A stretch of 64,000 bases of DNA from Larus michahellis. Lineage: Eukaryota > Chordata > Aves > Charadriiformes > Laridae. The notes beneath the pieces are model-generated. The model worked only from the letters and a program-made list of their open reading frames with translations. It had not been told where the DNA came from and did no database searches. Position numbers and translations under genes: made by a program. How positions within the stretch are numbered: position 1 is the stretch's first letter; each line of letters opens with the position of its first letter. Location of the stretch: positions 6,961,001-7,025,000 of the forward strand of contig NC_133903.1 in the NCBI RefSeq assembly GCF_964199755.1, given 5' to 3'. Positions 1 to 12,100 of the stretch are shown piece by piece.

Positions 1-3000
1 TTTGTCACAGTATTGTCTTGTTATCAATAAAAAAGGGCAAGGCAGATAGACGGCAAAGCAGCAGTGAGGCTAACAAAGCTTTGGGAGATGAAGCGTAACA
101 AAATATCTCAGCAATGAAATGCTTCTGAAAGACATTTTTCCAAGGTCATTCATTCTTGAGATGTAAATACGCAAAAACTAATTCCAACTGTGCTGTTATT
201 TATGCTCACCTTCCTTCCAGTTCCCTGATCCCATCAAGTGGTCTGTGACACACTGTAACTCTCTTTTTCACTGAGATATTCAGCCCCTTGTTTCACACAA
301 TCCCTCTCAGACGTATGGTGGTGGCTGAATCCTGGAGATAAAGGATTAGCCGTATGAGAAAGATTGTGCCATTTTAGGGTAAAGCGAGACTTTCAAGCAG
401 TCTTGTTTCACTGCAGCATACCCATATGAAGACATCACCTGAAGGGTGATTCAGTTTTGCTACCAGTTTTAATACCAAATTTAAGTTAATCCCCAAGTAG
501 ATATACCCTAGGGTGTAATACCCATCCCGTTACACTCCCTTCCCACTGGATAAGAGGGCCTGACCCCTATGAAGCAGACAGTCAATAGAGTGGCCATACT
601 TTTCCATTTGCTTGCCCTAGGAGCAGCTTCCTCCCAGCTACATCCCAGAACTGACCCCCAATGCAGTAATTGTAATGGGCCACTGATAACAGAGCCAATA
701 TTTTATTATCAGCCTCTTCCTCATTGCAGAATTGACCAGTGACTCTCACCTGGGCGGCTGCGGGCTTCATACCTCAGGAGGTGCTACCACTGAGGATGTC
801 ACCCAGTCCTCATTTCCATACAAAAGCCACCAGCAATCAGGTGGCACTCACCTGTGTGTGCTGTCTGGGGTGCAGAACAGGACCTGGGGTGCAGGCACAC
901 CCTGCAACACCCTTTCCAGATACCGATGTGCTTGTAGGCATTTGTTTAGCTGGTAAGGTGCACTGCAGGAGAGACATGAAAACACCCCCAGCCTTGATGA
1001 TTCCCTGTGACATTCGGGCAGGACTAGCTGCAGATGTCCACAGAGAACAGTGATGGTCATGGGGGTACAGGCACTCCTCTCAGAAAAAAAGGAGCTCTGA
1101 GCACCAGCTCAGTAGACGCACGCTGCCACAAAAAAAAAATGCATGCTGGTCCATTTCAGGGATGTGATGGTTAAACTCAGGTTCGTGTTCATATTTACAG
1201 CTAGTTTTAAGGTGCAGGAGGAAACAAACAGGTATTTTATTCCAAGTCTCTCACATGCATCTAAGATGATATGTGTGAAGCAAAATACAGAACATAGCCT
1301 AGAAAAAACAAAACAGAACAAAAGAAAAATACCCGTCCCCAACAGAAAATTGCTGTAAAGGGCAATATTTGTGGATTTAATTTAAAAATTCTTTTGGCCA
1401 ACAGAGGAGGAAGAGGTAAATTACACTGCCCAAGATCAAACATGAAGGAAAGCAACAAATAAAATCTATGCAGTTTACCTTACTGCAACTAAAGATATAA
1501 AAGCTCTCTGTTTTATTGCTGTAGTTATTAGAACATGTCTGTGCTCTGAAGTAATGCATGAGACACTGATAACTCAGTGGCTGCAAAGTCAAGCCGGGGA
1601 CTGATTCCACATTTAAGGAAAATCAATATCCTTGACCTCATGTAGGAAGACTGTAGCCCTAATATCTGATAGCTCAAATGCCACCTCTCAGGATGCCCCA
1701 GAGAATGCAGAGGTACACAGGCAGTGTGCCAGGTTTATGTTTGGGGTAAATCTCAGTCCATGCTCATCATTCAAAACACCTTTCCCCACGGGGCAGTCTG
1801 CCCCGAGGATACACTTACCTTCTGTTGTACTGAAGAAAGGAAAGCTCTGAAAGATGGCAGGAAATAATAAATCAACTGTGTTCACTTTAATAGGAGCTTG
1901 GCACAGCCCTTGCAAATGGCAAGGATTAAAGGAATGACCATGTATGACAGAGCAGCATGACTCACCTCCCCTAAAGCTAAATATTCACCTTCCTTTCACT
2001 ATTGAAATGAAACCGATCCTGTTGCACAACTACACGAGGAGCCCATGCAAAAACAAAAGACTTCCTCTTCCAAAGCCGTCCTCTTGACATTAAAACACAC
2101 CCACAAAACTTCTTTAAATCAAAGATATCCAAGACGACGAGTTGGTCTCACACCCATCAGCCTGCATCAGTGTTTCTAAAATCTCCCTTATGTTTCTGAC
2201 CTTAAGCACGTGTCTGACTACTCGGGGTTCAAACAGCTCTGGCCATTCCAGTGGCTGTTATCTTCCCTCACCTTCCTGTATCGCTCAGTGGAGCGGCAGT
2301 TCAGCTCCTGGCAAACCCCTCTGACAATTCCAAGGTCTTGACCTACCTTCTTTGAAGCAAAATCCCATCAAACTTTCTATTACTGGGCACAACCTTCCAA
2401 ACAAGAAGAAGGAAGCATCTTTCCACACATTGGGAGTTCAAGAATGGAATTTATCGCCACAGGATACCAGGGATGCCAAAATGCAATTAGAAAAATTCAT
2501 GGAAGAGAAGTCCACCATGGGCACTTAAAGATAAATCTCCATGCTCTGGCTTAGGAATTCCTCTGACACAGACAGCTGAAACCAGGGATTCACAGGTCTA
2601 ATTCAGAGGTACCTGTTCTTAAGTTCTTGCATTCAATTCAGCAAGAGTTTGCACCAATTTCAAAGCTTTTAGGATACAGAGCACTTTTCTGAACCAAAAA
2701 GAGATAGCTGAATAGAAGAAATAGTTAAGAAAAATTACATGAAAACACAATGACTGTGATCTTATTCAAACAATCCCTTTGGGCTCAGAAGTACAACATA
2801 ACAGATTAACCCACCTCATTACACCAGAAGTATCCAAACAAGCCTGCAATGAAACTGTCCTTACAGCTAACACAGACTTAATGCTTTTCTTTACACTACT
2901 ATTGAGGAAAAGTTTCCTGTACCAAAAAGCAGAATAAGTGCACAACAACCAGTATTTGCAGTGGCAGTTTATGAAAACAGTGTTATGTGATGCCTCTTTG

Positions 3001-3394
3001 TTGGCTGGCCATAACTTCAATAGCATAAGACTACAGAGGGCTCTAATTCTGACAGGTTCTGAGCTCTCCAGGGAACGCCAAACTTATTCCCACAAACCTA
3101 TTTGGGAAAATAATGCAGAAATTGTCTATGCAATTGCACTATCAAGTCTTCATCAATGCTTTGGCCCTTCCCGTTTAAAAGCTGTTCTCACTTTAAGGCA
3201 GCTTATTTCCATGCTGAATGGGTGGAGAAGGACAGAGACTACTACTGGAGGTCAATTTTTTTAACAAGTGACACAAGTTATGTGACATCTGAGGATGCCT
3301 CAGGAAGGGCTGGGCCTTCGCTCCTTGGAACAGAGTCAAAGTCACTTGGCATCACTCACCACGTCCATCCCCTGTGATCAGCTGGATACCACCG
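1..3394. other. Intergenic sequence upstream of the mesothelin-like gene
   Basis: I see no exon, RNA gene or protein family here. All open frames are short, overlap on both strands and lack plausible splice signals or recognisable motifs. One eroded CR1-like LINE tail is visible (separate entry). In mammals RPUSD1 lies beyond MSLNL, but no part of it is recognisable in this stretch. Confidence 0.6.
2431..2560 (+). repeat. Old CR1-like LINE 3' region remnant
   Basis: The segment reads like the degenerate 3' region of old sauropsid CR1 elements: a stretch about an element kept despite a 'gccacaggat' motif, then 'aaaaattcatggaagagaag' followed by 'tccaccatgggc'. It is highly diverged and has no target-site duplication that I can define. 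The identification rests on remembered consensus wording and could be wrong. Confidence 0.35.
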
Positions 3395-3402
3395 TATAAA
3401 AA
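3395..3402 (+). promoter_or_regulatory. TATA box, candidate promoter of the mesothelin-like gene
   Basis: TATAAAAA lies about 30 bases before a stretch that ends in a good splice donor (aaaaa|gtaagt, GT at 3493). The coding start exon, about 1.2 kb downstream, has a polypyrimidine-rich acceptor just before its ATG. The arrangement fits a tissue-restricted TATA promoter with a non-coding first exon. The transcription start near 3425 is inferred from spacing. Confidence 0.5.
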
Positions 3403-3424
3403 GGTGACAACTGAAGAAAGAGCT

Positions 3425-3492
3425 ACTCCTGCACTCAGTTGCTGGACTACATGCTGCTTTCTTGAATTCACGAGGTTCTGGAAGGAGAAAAA
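3425..3492 (+). other. Candidate non-coding first exon with a tiny upstream ORF
   Basis: The 5' boundary is inferred from the TATA box and the 3' boundary from the donor at 3493. It would splice to an acceptor ending at 4697 (run of T then AG), joining 36 bases of leader before the ATG at 4734. The exon carries an upstream ORF of four codons and a stop (3451-3465), which could dampen translation. No transcript evidence is available here. Confidence 0.45.
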
Positions 3493-4697
3493 GTAAGTTT
3501 TGGGAGGTATGGCTACTTTCTCTTTCAGCTAAATAATTAAGTTAATGATTATTAACGAGCGAGTTGGTACTCTATGTAGGAATGTATATGTTGCTGCTCT
3601 TACACATAATTTGGCAGAGCAACTGATCTCCAGTTGAACTGGATGTTGTTCTTGGCTAATTCCAGCCATTCCATTATCTCTTTCAAGGTTTTTTTTAAAT
3701 AATAAAGCAAGGTGCTCAGAGAAAAGATAGAAACAGAAAGGCACAGTGAAAAAGATGGGTAAAATATGACAAGTTCAAAACAGTGATTTGTCAGTGGTTG
3801 TGGCTGCTCTAGGACATAGGATACTTGAAACTTTACTCTCAAGGCAAAGTATTACTACACTGATTGAAAGACTGGAGGGATCTGTGGTACAGGCTCTGTG
3901 CTGTATTGCAGTGAGATATGTTACAAAGAAAAACATTATGTTTGTATTTGAGAATTTCTAATATAAGCACGATCTGACTGTCTCTGGTCATCAGGCAGAA
4001 TGTGATAGCTGACAAAGTAAATCAGGCAAAAAAAAATAACAACTTAGAAACATACTCTTAAGAAAAAAATACAATCAAATTTTAAGAGTGTCTTTTAGTG
4101 CTGGAGGAATGTTTTTGTTCACTGGTGATTAATACTAGCTCTGATTATTTGTACAAGGCACCCATCCCTCAGTCTGTTTCCTTTCACAAGTGTTGAGGTC
4201 ACTGAAATTTCCCTGGCACTAACAACCACCCCAGAAGCAAGGCAAACCTGGGTCACCATCACCATAATGGAGCTGCTGTTGGCTCCGAGGGATGTAAGCA
4301 GAGATGCCAGGAGGATCCTTTGCCCTATAGCTTCATTTTCCAAGCTGCAGCATGCACAAACCCAGAGCAGCTTTCCAATACAGCCAGAGACAACTTAGAG
4401 AAGTACATTCACTGCCAGTGAGCTTCCATTCACTCTGCAGGGACCCACACCTGCCCTTTGAGTGCACCTCAGAAAAGGCTGAAAGCCCCTACAGCAATTA
4501 GAGAGAGAGCTGGTTCCAGTGAGAAGTAAGGAAGTCTATAGCCAGACTGGATGTGCTCAGAGCACTCCATGGTTCTCCAGCTCCATTTGCAGAGTGCTGG
4601 GCCTGACAATCTGGGCAGTAAGGAGAATTTCCACAGAACTTCAGGAGAGCATCTGTAGTAAAAAGAGACAATTCACCGATCATTTATGCTTTTTTAG

Positions 4698-6193
4698 GCT
4701 TGAAAAGGTGATCCATTCAAGAAAAGAAGAACAATGAAGGGAAAAGAAAGGCCACCACTTTTAACTGCACTGATAACTTTACTCATTTTAGGTAAGTCAA
4801 TTCAGATCAACAACCACGCTGAGGGATGATTCCCACAGAGCTGGATATAGTAATTGGTGCAACAGAGCAAAGCACCTCTGGTGTTGTCAAGATTTTGCAG
4901 TGTGGTTTGGGCTCCAACACTGAACATGCAATGTCATGTAACAAAAATAGCATGAATCATTAGGAAGTGTGCTCACTATTAGTATATATCTGAGTATATA
5001 AGAAAGATGAGCATAAACCAGTGAAGGATGAAAAACAAGCTTAATTTCATGCTCCCCAGTCTCTGTTCTTGCATTTCTGTGGGAGTCTATGATAGTTAGA
5101 AGAAAATCAGTTTATGTCCATTCATCTAACTATTTCACTTGTGTTTTTTTTTTCTTTAGGGCCATGTGTAAAAGGTTTAAATCAGGTATGTGTGTAACAT
5201 CACTGAATGCTGTAAAAAGTTTATTTCTGGGTTATTGATCATACAGCAGGCACTTAAAAGTAACATCAGTTACCTGTAATAGCCACTTATAATAGTCAAA
5301 ATGCCATTTTATTCACTCATCGACAGCCACTTAAGAACAATCTAGCACAAGGGAACCTCCATGAGGTTACAAACAAAGACTTGCAATACCTCCCAGAGCT
5401 CCACAAACTCACGAGCTGAAGGAGAGAGGGTATAATTCTGTAGCCAGGGAGGATTCCTGCTTTAAAGCTGATCTGTTGGCTGGAATGAATGCAACTCTGC
5501 CAGAACACTGACCTGCACCAGTCAAGAATCTGGTCAATTTGTCCTGAGCCAAGAGCGACCGGTCTGTTCTGAACAGCGGGTGCATTGTGGTACTGGGCAT
5601 CTTTCAGCCCATCCCAATGGTTTGCCTGATGCAAACAGGGCGAGGCAACACAGGAGTCACCGCTTTTTAGCTGGCAGCCTGAGTAAATTACATCCTATTT
5701 CACGTCATGAATATTGTCCTAACCACTGCTTTCTCTCCTCTCTTTTCCCAGTGTCCAGCATTCCTCTTGTGTAAGTAAAATTTTGTTTGTATCTAAGGCA
5801 GCATTTGTGCACTTGAGTTGTTGGACAGGGTCTAGGCACATAAAAGAGCAGAATGGAAGTATTAGGAAAGCTGATGCTCCTAGATGTCCCTGAATAGAAG
5901 CCATGTAAAATTTCTGCATCACTTATTTAACAGCTGTTTAGAGCCCTTCAGCGGTCTCAGACCAGCACTGAAAAGAAACACTATTATACATCCACCACTT
6001 CCCACACAACATGAATAACAAACACAAGGAGCTGAAGGGAGAAGTTGTCAAATGTGAAACTGGAAGGACTGTCAATACTTTCTGTACACAAAGGAAAGCA
6101 TCATACATATCCTCGAAGGGAGAGACTAAAATATTAATGTCATACATTTCTTTCTTCTTTCACAGCTCCAACATACTGCTCCTCTGAAAGCAG
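4698..6193 (+). other. MSLNL: Leader exons: signal peptide and three micro-exons
   Basis: The start exon (4698-4791, ATG at 4734) encodes MKGKERPPLLTALITLLIL: a basic n-region then a hydrophobic core, typical of a secretory signal. It ends in phase 1. Three very short exons follow: 5160-5185 (26 nt, G-P-C-V-K-G-L-N-Q), 5752-5770 (19 nt) and 6166-6193 (28 nt). Cleavage probably falls near VKG|LNQ. The micro-exons keep the frame exactly and have AG and GT borders, but at this size they are the least certain part of the model. Exons 2 and 3 together are 45 nt, so skipping both keeps the frame. Confidence 0.6.
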
Positions 6194-9100
6194 GTAGGCA
6201 CCCCTAGGAACTAGTATCCACACTGCTTGGGAGAGATTATGTTAGTGCTAAAATACCATCTCCCAAAAGGTTCACCAAGAGAACCTGAGCTCTCTGCAGC
6301 CCACCAATCCCTTTTCTCATCAGACATTCAGTGGAAAACGTTCAATGTTTCCTGCTTCCTTTCCAGTTCAAATCTAAGCTCCATCCTGAAGAGTGATGAC
6401 TGGTGCAGCCCTTCCCTCCGGCAGTATGCCTGTGCTTCAGTAAGTCACCTCCAAAAGGTCTGTCCTACTAACTACCCCAAAAGGCTGCAAGCCTGGCCAC
6501 TCCTTCTTGCCCAGAGATTGTCTGTAGCAAGAGCAAGGGAACTGCAAACTCTGACCCTGGACTTGTAGATCTTTACCCTTTTTCTGACGTTAACACGCTT
6601 GTGTATGTCTCAGGGCACCAAGCTGACATCAAGGCAACTCTCCTCCATCCTCATGTGCTACATCACAGACCCTACTGCTCTCCTGGACCAAGGGGCTTTC
6701 CTGCTCTTGTTTCAACAAGTCAACAGTGAAGTGCTGCAAACTGCTCTAAATGAAATCAGTGTGCAGGTAATATTAGCATCAGAGTGGAGGACCATCAGCA
6801 GCTCCCTCTTCAGACCATACACAGGGGCTCTTTAGCTTGGGCTACATCCACAGTTGAGTATTTGACTGTTTTTTTTTCCCCCATGCTGCTATGTGAGCAG
6901 AGACCAGTCAATAATTACCTGGGGAGTCTACAGCCCCAGCTCTCTAGTATGTTGTTACTACAATTACACAAAAACGTGAGCACAAGTTTCAGTACAAACC
7001 AGCTTTCTCTTCCCTTCTTCCCCTCCAAATCCTCCTCAAAACTTTATTTTTCCATTCTCCTTAACAAAAACAGAAGAGGAGTCTGGCTACTGGGGTGATA
7101 AATCTACTTTTTACTCAGCTGAACACCTCCTCCTCCTCCTTCTCTACTTGCATTTACTACTTCTCTCTGTTGAAGAGAGCAGAGTCTACCCGAACAAGTT
7201 ACTACCTTTCAGCCCAGACACGGTTCTTGCCGTGTCCATGCTCCTAGTACAGTGTCAGCACCAAAGAAAAGAGATTTGCTCAAGCCACTCTTAGGAGTAA
7301 TTTTCAAGGCAGTATAGATGAACTTATTTGATGTTACATATGGGGATTCAAAGCACACAGGCAATTTCTGTATCTTCTCAAGAATCATAGAATGGCTTGG
7401 GTTAGAAGGGACATTAAAGACCACCAAGTTCCAACCCCCCTGCCATGGGCAGAGACACCTCCCACTAGACCAGGTTGCTCAAAGCCCCATCCAGCCTGGT
7501 CTGGCCCCATCCAGACAAGTCACTTCCAGTTAGAAAAGCATGACAACAACCAACCTGAAGATCCTGGCAAAGGGATGGCATTCTTGTCCCAATGATTGTG
7601 CAGAATCTACCACAAAGAGTTTCTAGTCTTGGCACTACCCCTAAGCATGCTAACAATACCCATAATAAGTCAGCAATACTTTCAGCATTTTCCGTCCTGT
7701 TTTCAGGTCCGCAGTGACCGGATTGCATCAGCCACCAAAGCCTTCATGTTAAATGCAGCTTGGGAAGTTGTGAAGTCTGATCCTAAAGTTGCAAACGCAG
7801 GTTTCCTGGCATCCTGGTTCCAGGAGACCCTGCATGCCTACCTTCCCTCCATTGGCACCAGCATCTTAGACTGCATGGCACAGCTTCCAGTCACTTGCGA
7901 TGGCCTGGCCACAGTGTACGTATTATCTAAGCTCAGAGTCTAATTAGATGGTATACATGTGCCTGTGGTTTGATAGAACCAGGAAATACATTGCATTGTC
8001 AAACAGTACTTTTTAAGACTTGAATTTTGATGTCTTTTCCTGCCAGCTATGTCTGTTCCTAATTTGTCTTACTACAGTCAATCCACAGAACAGTAAAGAT
8101 AGAGCTAGGAAAAAAATCAAAGACAGAATGAGATCCCAGGGCCCGGTGTGTGAAAGCTGCCAGCAAAGAATAAGACAAATGCAGTACACTGTCCAGACAG
8201 TGCAGTTTGCTCACTGGAATCAGTGTTACATGATTGTTTCTCTTCCAGCCATGCAAGAAAGCAGCATATATTTATCATACATAACATTTTTTACTATTAT
8301 ATTCTATGCCTCTTGGGAACCTCTCCCAGAGAGAGGAGCTGGTGAATGAGATAAGCGGAGACAGGCAGAAACTCAGAAGACGACGTGAAGCAGGACGGAG
8401 ATGTGAAGAAATTAGCTAGGATATGAACAGGGCTTTACAAATTCACCTTAGAACACAAAGGGTTATCTCAGTTTCTATCATGCACCCAAAGAGAATTTCT
8501 AATGTTCAACTTAGAGAAGGAAGTGAAGGGAAATATGAGCTACAAATTGTTATTCCTACCAGAAGCGGGCAACAGGGTTTGTCTCATCTGTCCCTTTTGA
8601 ATTCTAGGGTTCAAGCTCTGGACACTGTTTATTCTGAGATGGACAACAGCACGAGGCAACTGGTAGCTGACTGGATTAGAAGATTCCTTACCACACATGG
8701 TTAGCAATCTGTATTTATAATCCAAATTTTCCTGGTATAATTGCAATAGATTTGACAGATTCCCATATTAACTACTAACACGTATTGACTACAGAATGAG
8801 AATTAGCTGTTAAGATGATCAGGTGTTAAAGGACTCTAAAAAAAATTATTCAATAACTTGTCCATACTTTCATAAGCACAATGAGACTGTTTAAACAGCT
8901 TTTCTGAACTCAGGTCAAGCTATATTAGAGGAGATCAGTGAGAGTGAGGTTCTTTGTGTCAAACTCATCTTCATTTTTCCCGGTACCCTCCCTCTAAGCC
9001 TTTTCCTCCCCATGGTCTCAAAGGAGACCCATGCTTATCTGTTTATCAAGAATTAACAAATTATTTTATGTTTTCAGTTTGTGAAAAAAATTCAGCAAGA

Positions 9101-12100
9101 GAGTGGCTACTGACCAACTGGAAGAGTTTCCAAAGTTATGCATCATATAATGATCTGACTTCTTGCTGGAGCAGCTTTGATGGGGTAAGAAATCACTTTG
9201 AAAATAGGGCTTCCTTCAGCTATTTCACCCAGCAGGCTGTCAACACTCAAGCAACAGAGGAGCAGGGGGATAAAGTGACAGAAACTTTCACTTGCTTATG
9301 GATAGCAGTATCGGTGATTAGAGCTACAGGTCAGCGAACAGTTAGACTTCAACAGTCCACACCCACATGGTGCCTACTAAACTTACATCATATATTCAAC
9401 AATTTGGTTAACTACAGTGCTGTATGGAAGAATTTCTCTCATGTGGCAATTTGTTCAGTAGTTTAACTCTTGCACTGGGTCTTTAGTCACATCTATCTAT
9501 TCACAGTTTACAGCTCTCGAGGTCCTCACCGCCAGCCAGCTAGCCCAGCTTACAGTCCTTGGCAACGTGCTCTCCAACAGCAGCCTAGCTGCTGCCATCA
9601 CTCAAGTCCTCAGCACCAATAACGTCCTCTACCTTGAGGACTACTTGACCAAGTTATCAACTTTAACACTGACTCCTCCACTTGACCACAATGCAATGTA
9701 CTCAATGCTGGAGACCATTTTAACCAAAGTCAGAGAGAACTTCCCCGATCTGTGCTCACCCTCTTTGAAAGACTTGTTTCAGGTGAAACTGAAAAGGATG
9801 CTGGCTGTTACTGATGCACATATATTAAGGCTCTTCCCAACGAAAATAGGCTGCACCGATTTCCAAGATATGTGAGTATATCTGCCATCTGCACTTACTG
9901 AGAAACAAAATTAACAGAGATAATACATAAGCACGGCTCCTCACCACAAACTTTGTGACTGCTATACATTTTTATCACTTGTTGCTTCTAAGACTACTAT
10001 GAAAATGAACCTGCAGCACTTCTGTTATCGTATTGTCAAATGCTGCCCTGGAGATTTTGAAATTATCATTTTTAGATTATGACCTCAAGATAAACAATGT
10101 TATGTCTCTCCAGAAAAAGCAGTACAGCACAATGAAAATAACTATTAGCAATGGCTGAACTTGCACAGATGATATATGAACAAAGCACCTGAACACTTAA
10201 GTGAACGTTAATCTTCTGCAAGGTTCAAAACCATTTCACTTTTCTCTCACTAGCTAGAGTTATCTTAGGTTTAAAAAATATTTGTTTTTTTGGTACAGCA
10301 TGGCTTATAAATACTCTGATATGAAACACTGAAATCCCTTTCATTTTTATCAATATACAGCTACAAAGGACTGAATTCTGTGCACCACGAGTTAGATCCT
10401 GACACACAGAGAGTGGTGTACCAGGCCAGAATGGATTTTCTCAATGGGCAAGCAGCAAAAGAAGGTAACAGATTACTACATGTTACTTTCTCTTATGATC
10501 CCGTAAGCACTTTAATACTAAAACCTTACACTAGCTTTGAGCAACACATGAGCAATAATACTCATAATTTCAGGATTACGCCAAAATTCACAAAAACAAC
10601 CTAAGGGAACGCAGGGGTCTACTTACCTATCCCAGGAGCACTTTGTGCTGTAGCATGGCCAAGTTAAACTGCAGAAGGGTGGGATGATTCTAGTATATGA
10701 ATTTGGGAAGAAACTTCAGCCTCTTGATTGGCACTCCTGAGCACCACTTTCTACTTCCTGCATCATTCTGAGCTTTTTCAAGGCCCAGCTATGGCTATAA
10801 GCACTATTGCTACCTCACCTTCTTCTAGAGAGGTAGTTTTCCAGCAGCATACACTTATCTGACTGTCTTGCATAGATGAGTGTCTGACAGTTTAGACAAA
10901 GCTTCCCCTCTCTCCTGCAACAGGCTCTGTTAGGTTCTGACCATCCAACTTACTATCTCTTGCAGGAGTAGCTTGTACATTCACCACTTCTAACAGCCGA
11001 GACTGGTTAGAGGAAAACTTTGGATTCTCTAGTATTTACACTGACTACAGTGATTTCCTCCGCCTCAATCCCAGCTTCAATGGAGTAGGTATCACACCCA
11101 GCAAAGCTCACATTGGGTTTCCACAAGGCTGCTCCGTTGTGCCACTCTGCAATGGCAGTAGGGTGCTGTGCTTGGCCTGGGGTTATTTGTAAGCTTCTGA
11201 GTGGCCATTCACATGCAGAAAGACAAGAGCTGGGGGAGCATTTAAATGCTGCTAGGATGACATCCTTTTCCTTTCCCTTTTAGTTTGAGGTGACCGATTT
11301 GCTAACTTCAGTGCAGCTAGGAAAGCTACTCATCACCTCTGGTATCCTAACCAACAACACGAGGGCCAGTGCAGAGACAGATGTCACGGAAATTATGAAA
11401 ACCCTCCAAACCCGGAATGTATCTGAACTACACACCTTTCTGAATGAAGTTAATTCTCTTGTAGCACAGGTAAGAGAGTTCCTCCAGTTGCAGACTCTAT
11501 TTTCTACAGGCACCGTCCTTCCTCTTTTGGGTCTCATTTTCATTTGCTCTTGCTCCTGACTGCACAAGCATCTATAGATTTCTCCAAAGCAAATTTCTAT
11601 AAAACAATATAATGGTATGATTCCAAACAAGCAGAATTATCAAGTCTCTCATACTAAGCAGCAGGGGGGAGAAAAAAAGGCAAAAAAAATTCCAGTATAT
11701 CTTCATTTACACTGCCCAGCCCTGTATCATGAAATCTGCTGTTCATTTCTGCAAGAATAAAGCCACACTAATACACATAATGACTGAGATACAAAGACAA
11801 GCATCTCCATCACACTCCTGTATTGCATCGCTTCCCATTTATTCTTCTCCCCAGATGCACATAGAGAGCATAATGAGCACTGGAGTTCGTGACATAATGC
11901 TCAAAGGGATTTTCCAGATCCTGAAGCCGCATTTTGCCTCCATGACAAGAAGAGACTTGGAATCCCTGTTCAATGGGACACTGACCTTGTATCTAGGCTC
12001 CATCACTCACAATGAATTGATGACACTGCCCGCTATCAGCAACTGCCCACTCTTTCAAGTGATGTGAGTATAACCCCAGCTCAGTTTCTCTCATCTGTGC

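Noticed and set aside
8954..9466. 170-residue open frame on the + strand
   Set aside because: It contains the A exon of module 2 (9078-9184) in frame, but the rest is read-through of flanking introns. The GT donor at 9185 and the matching A-exon length show the real borders.
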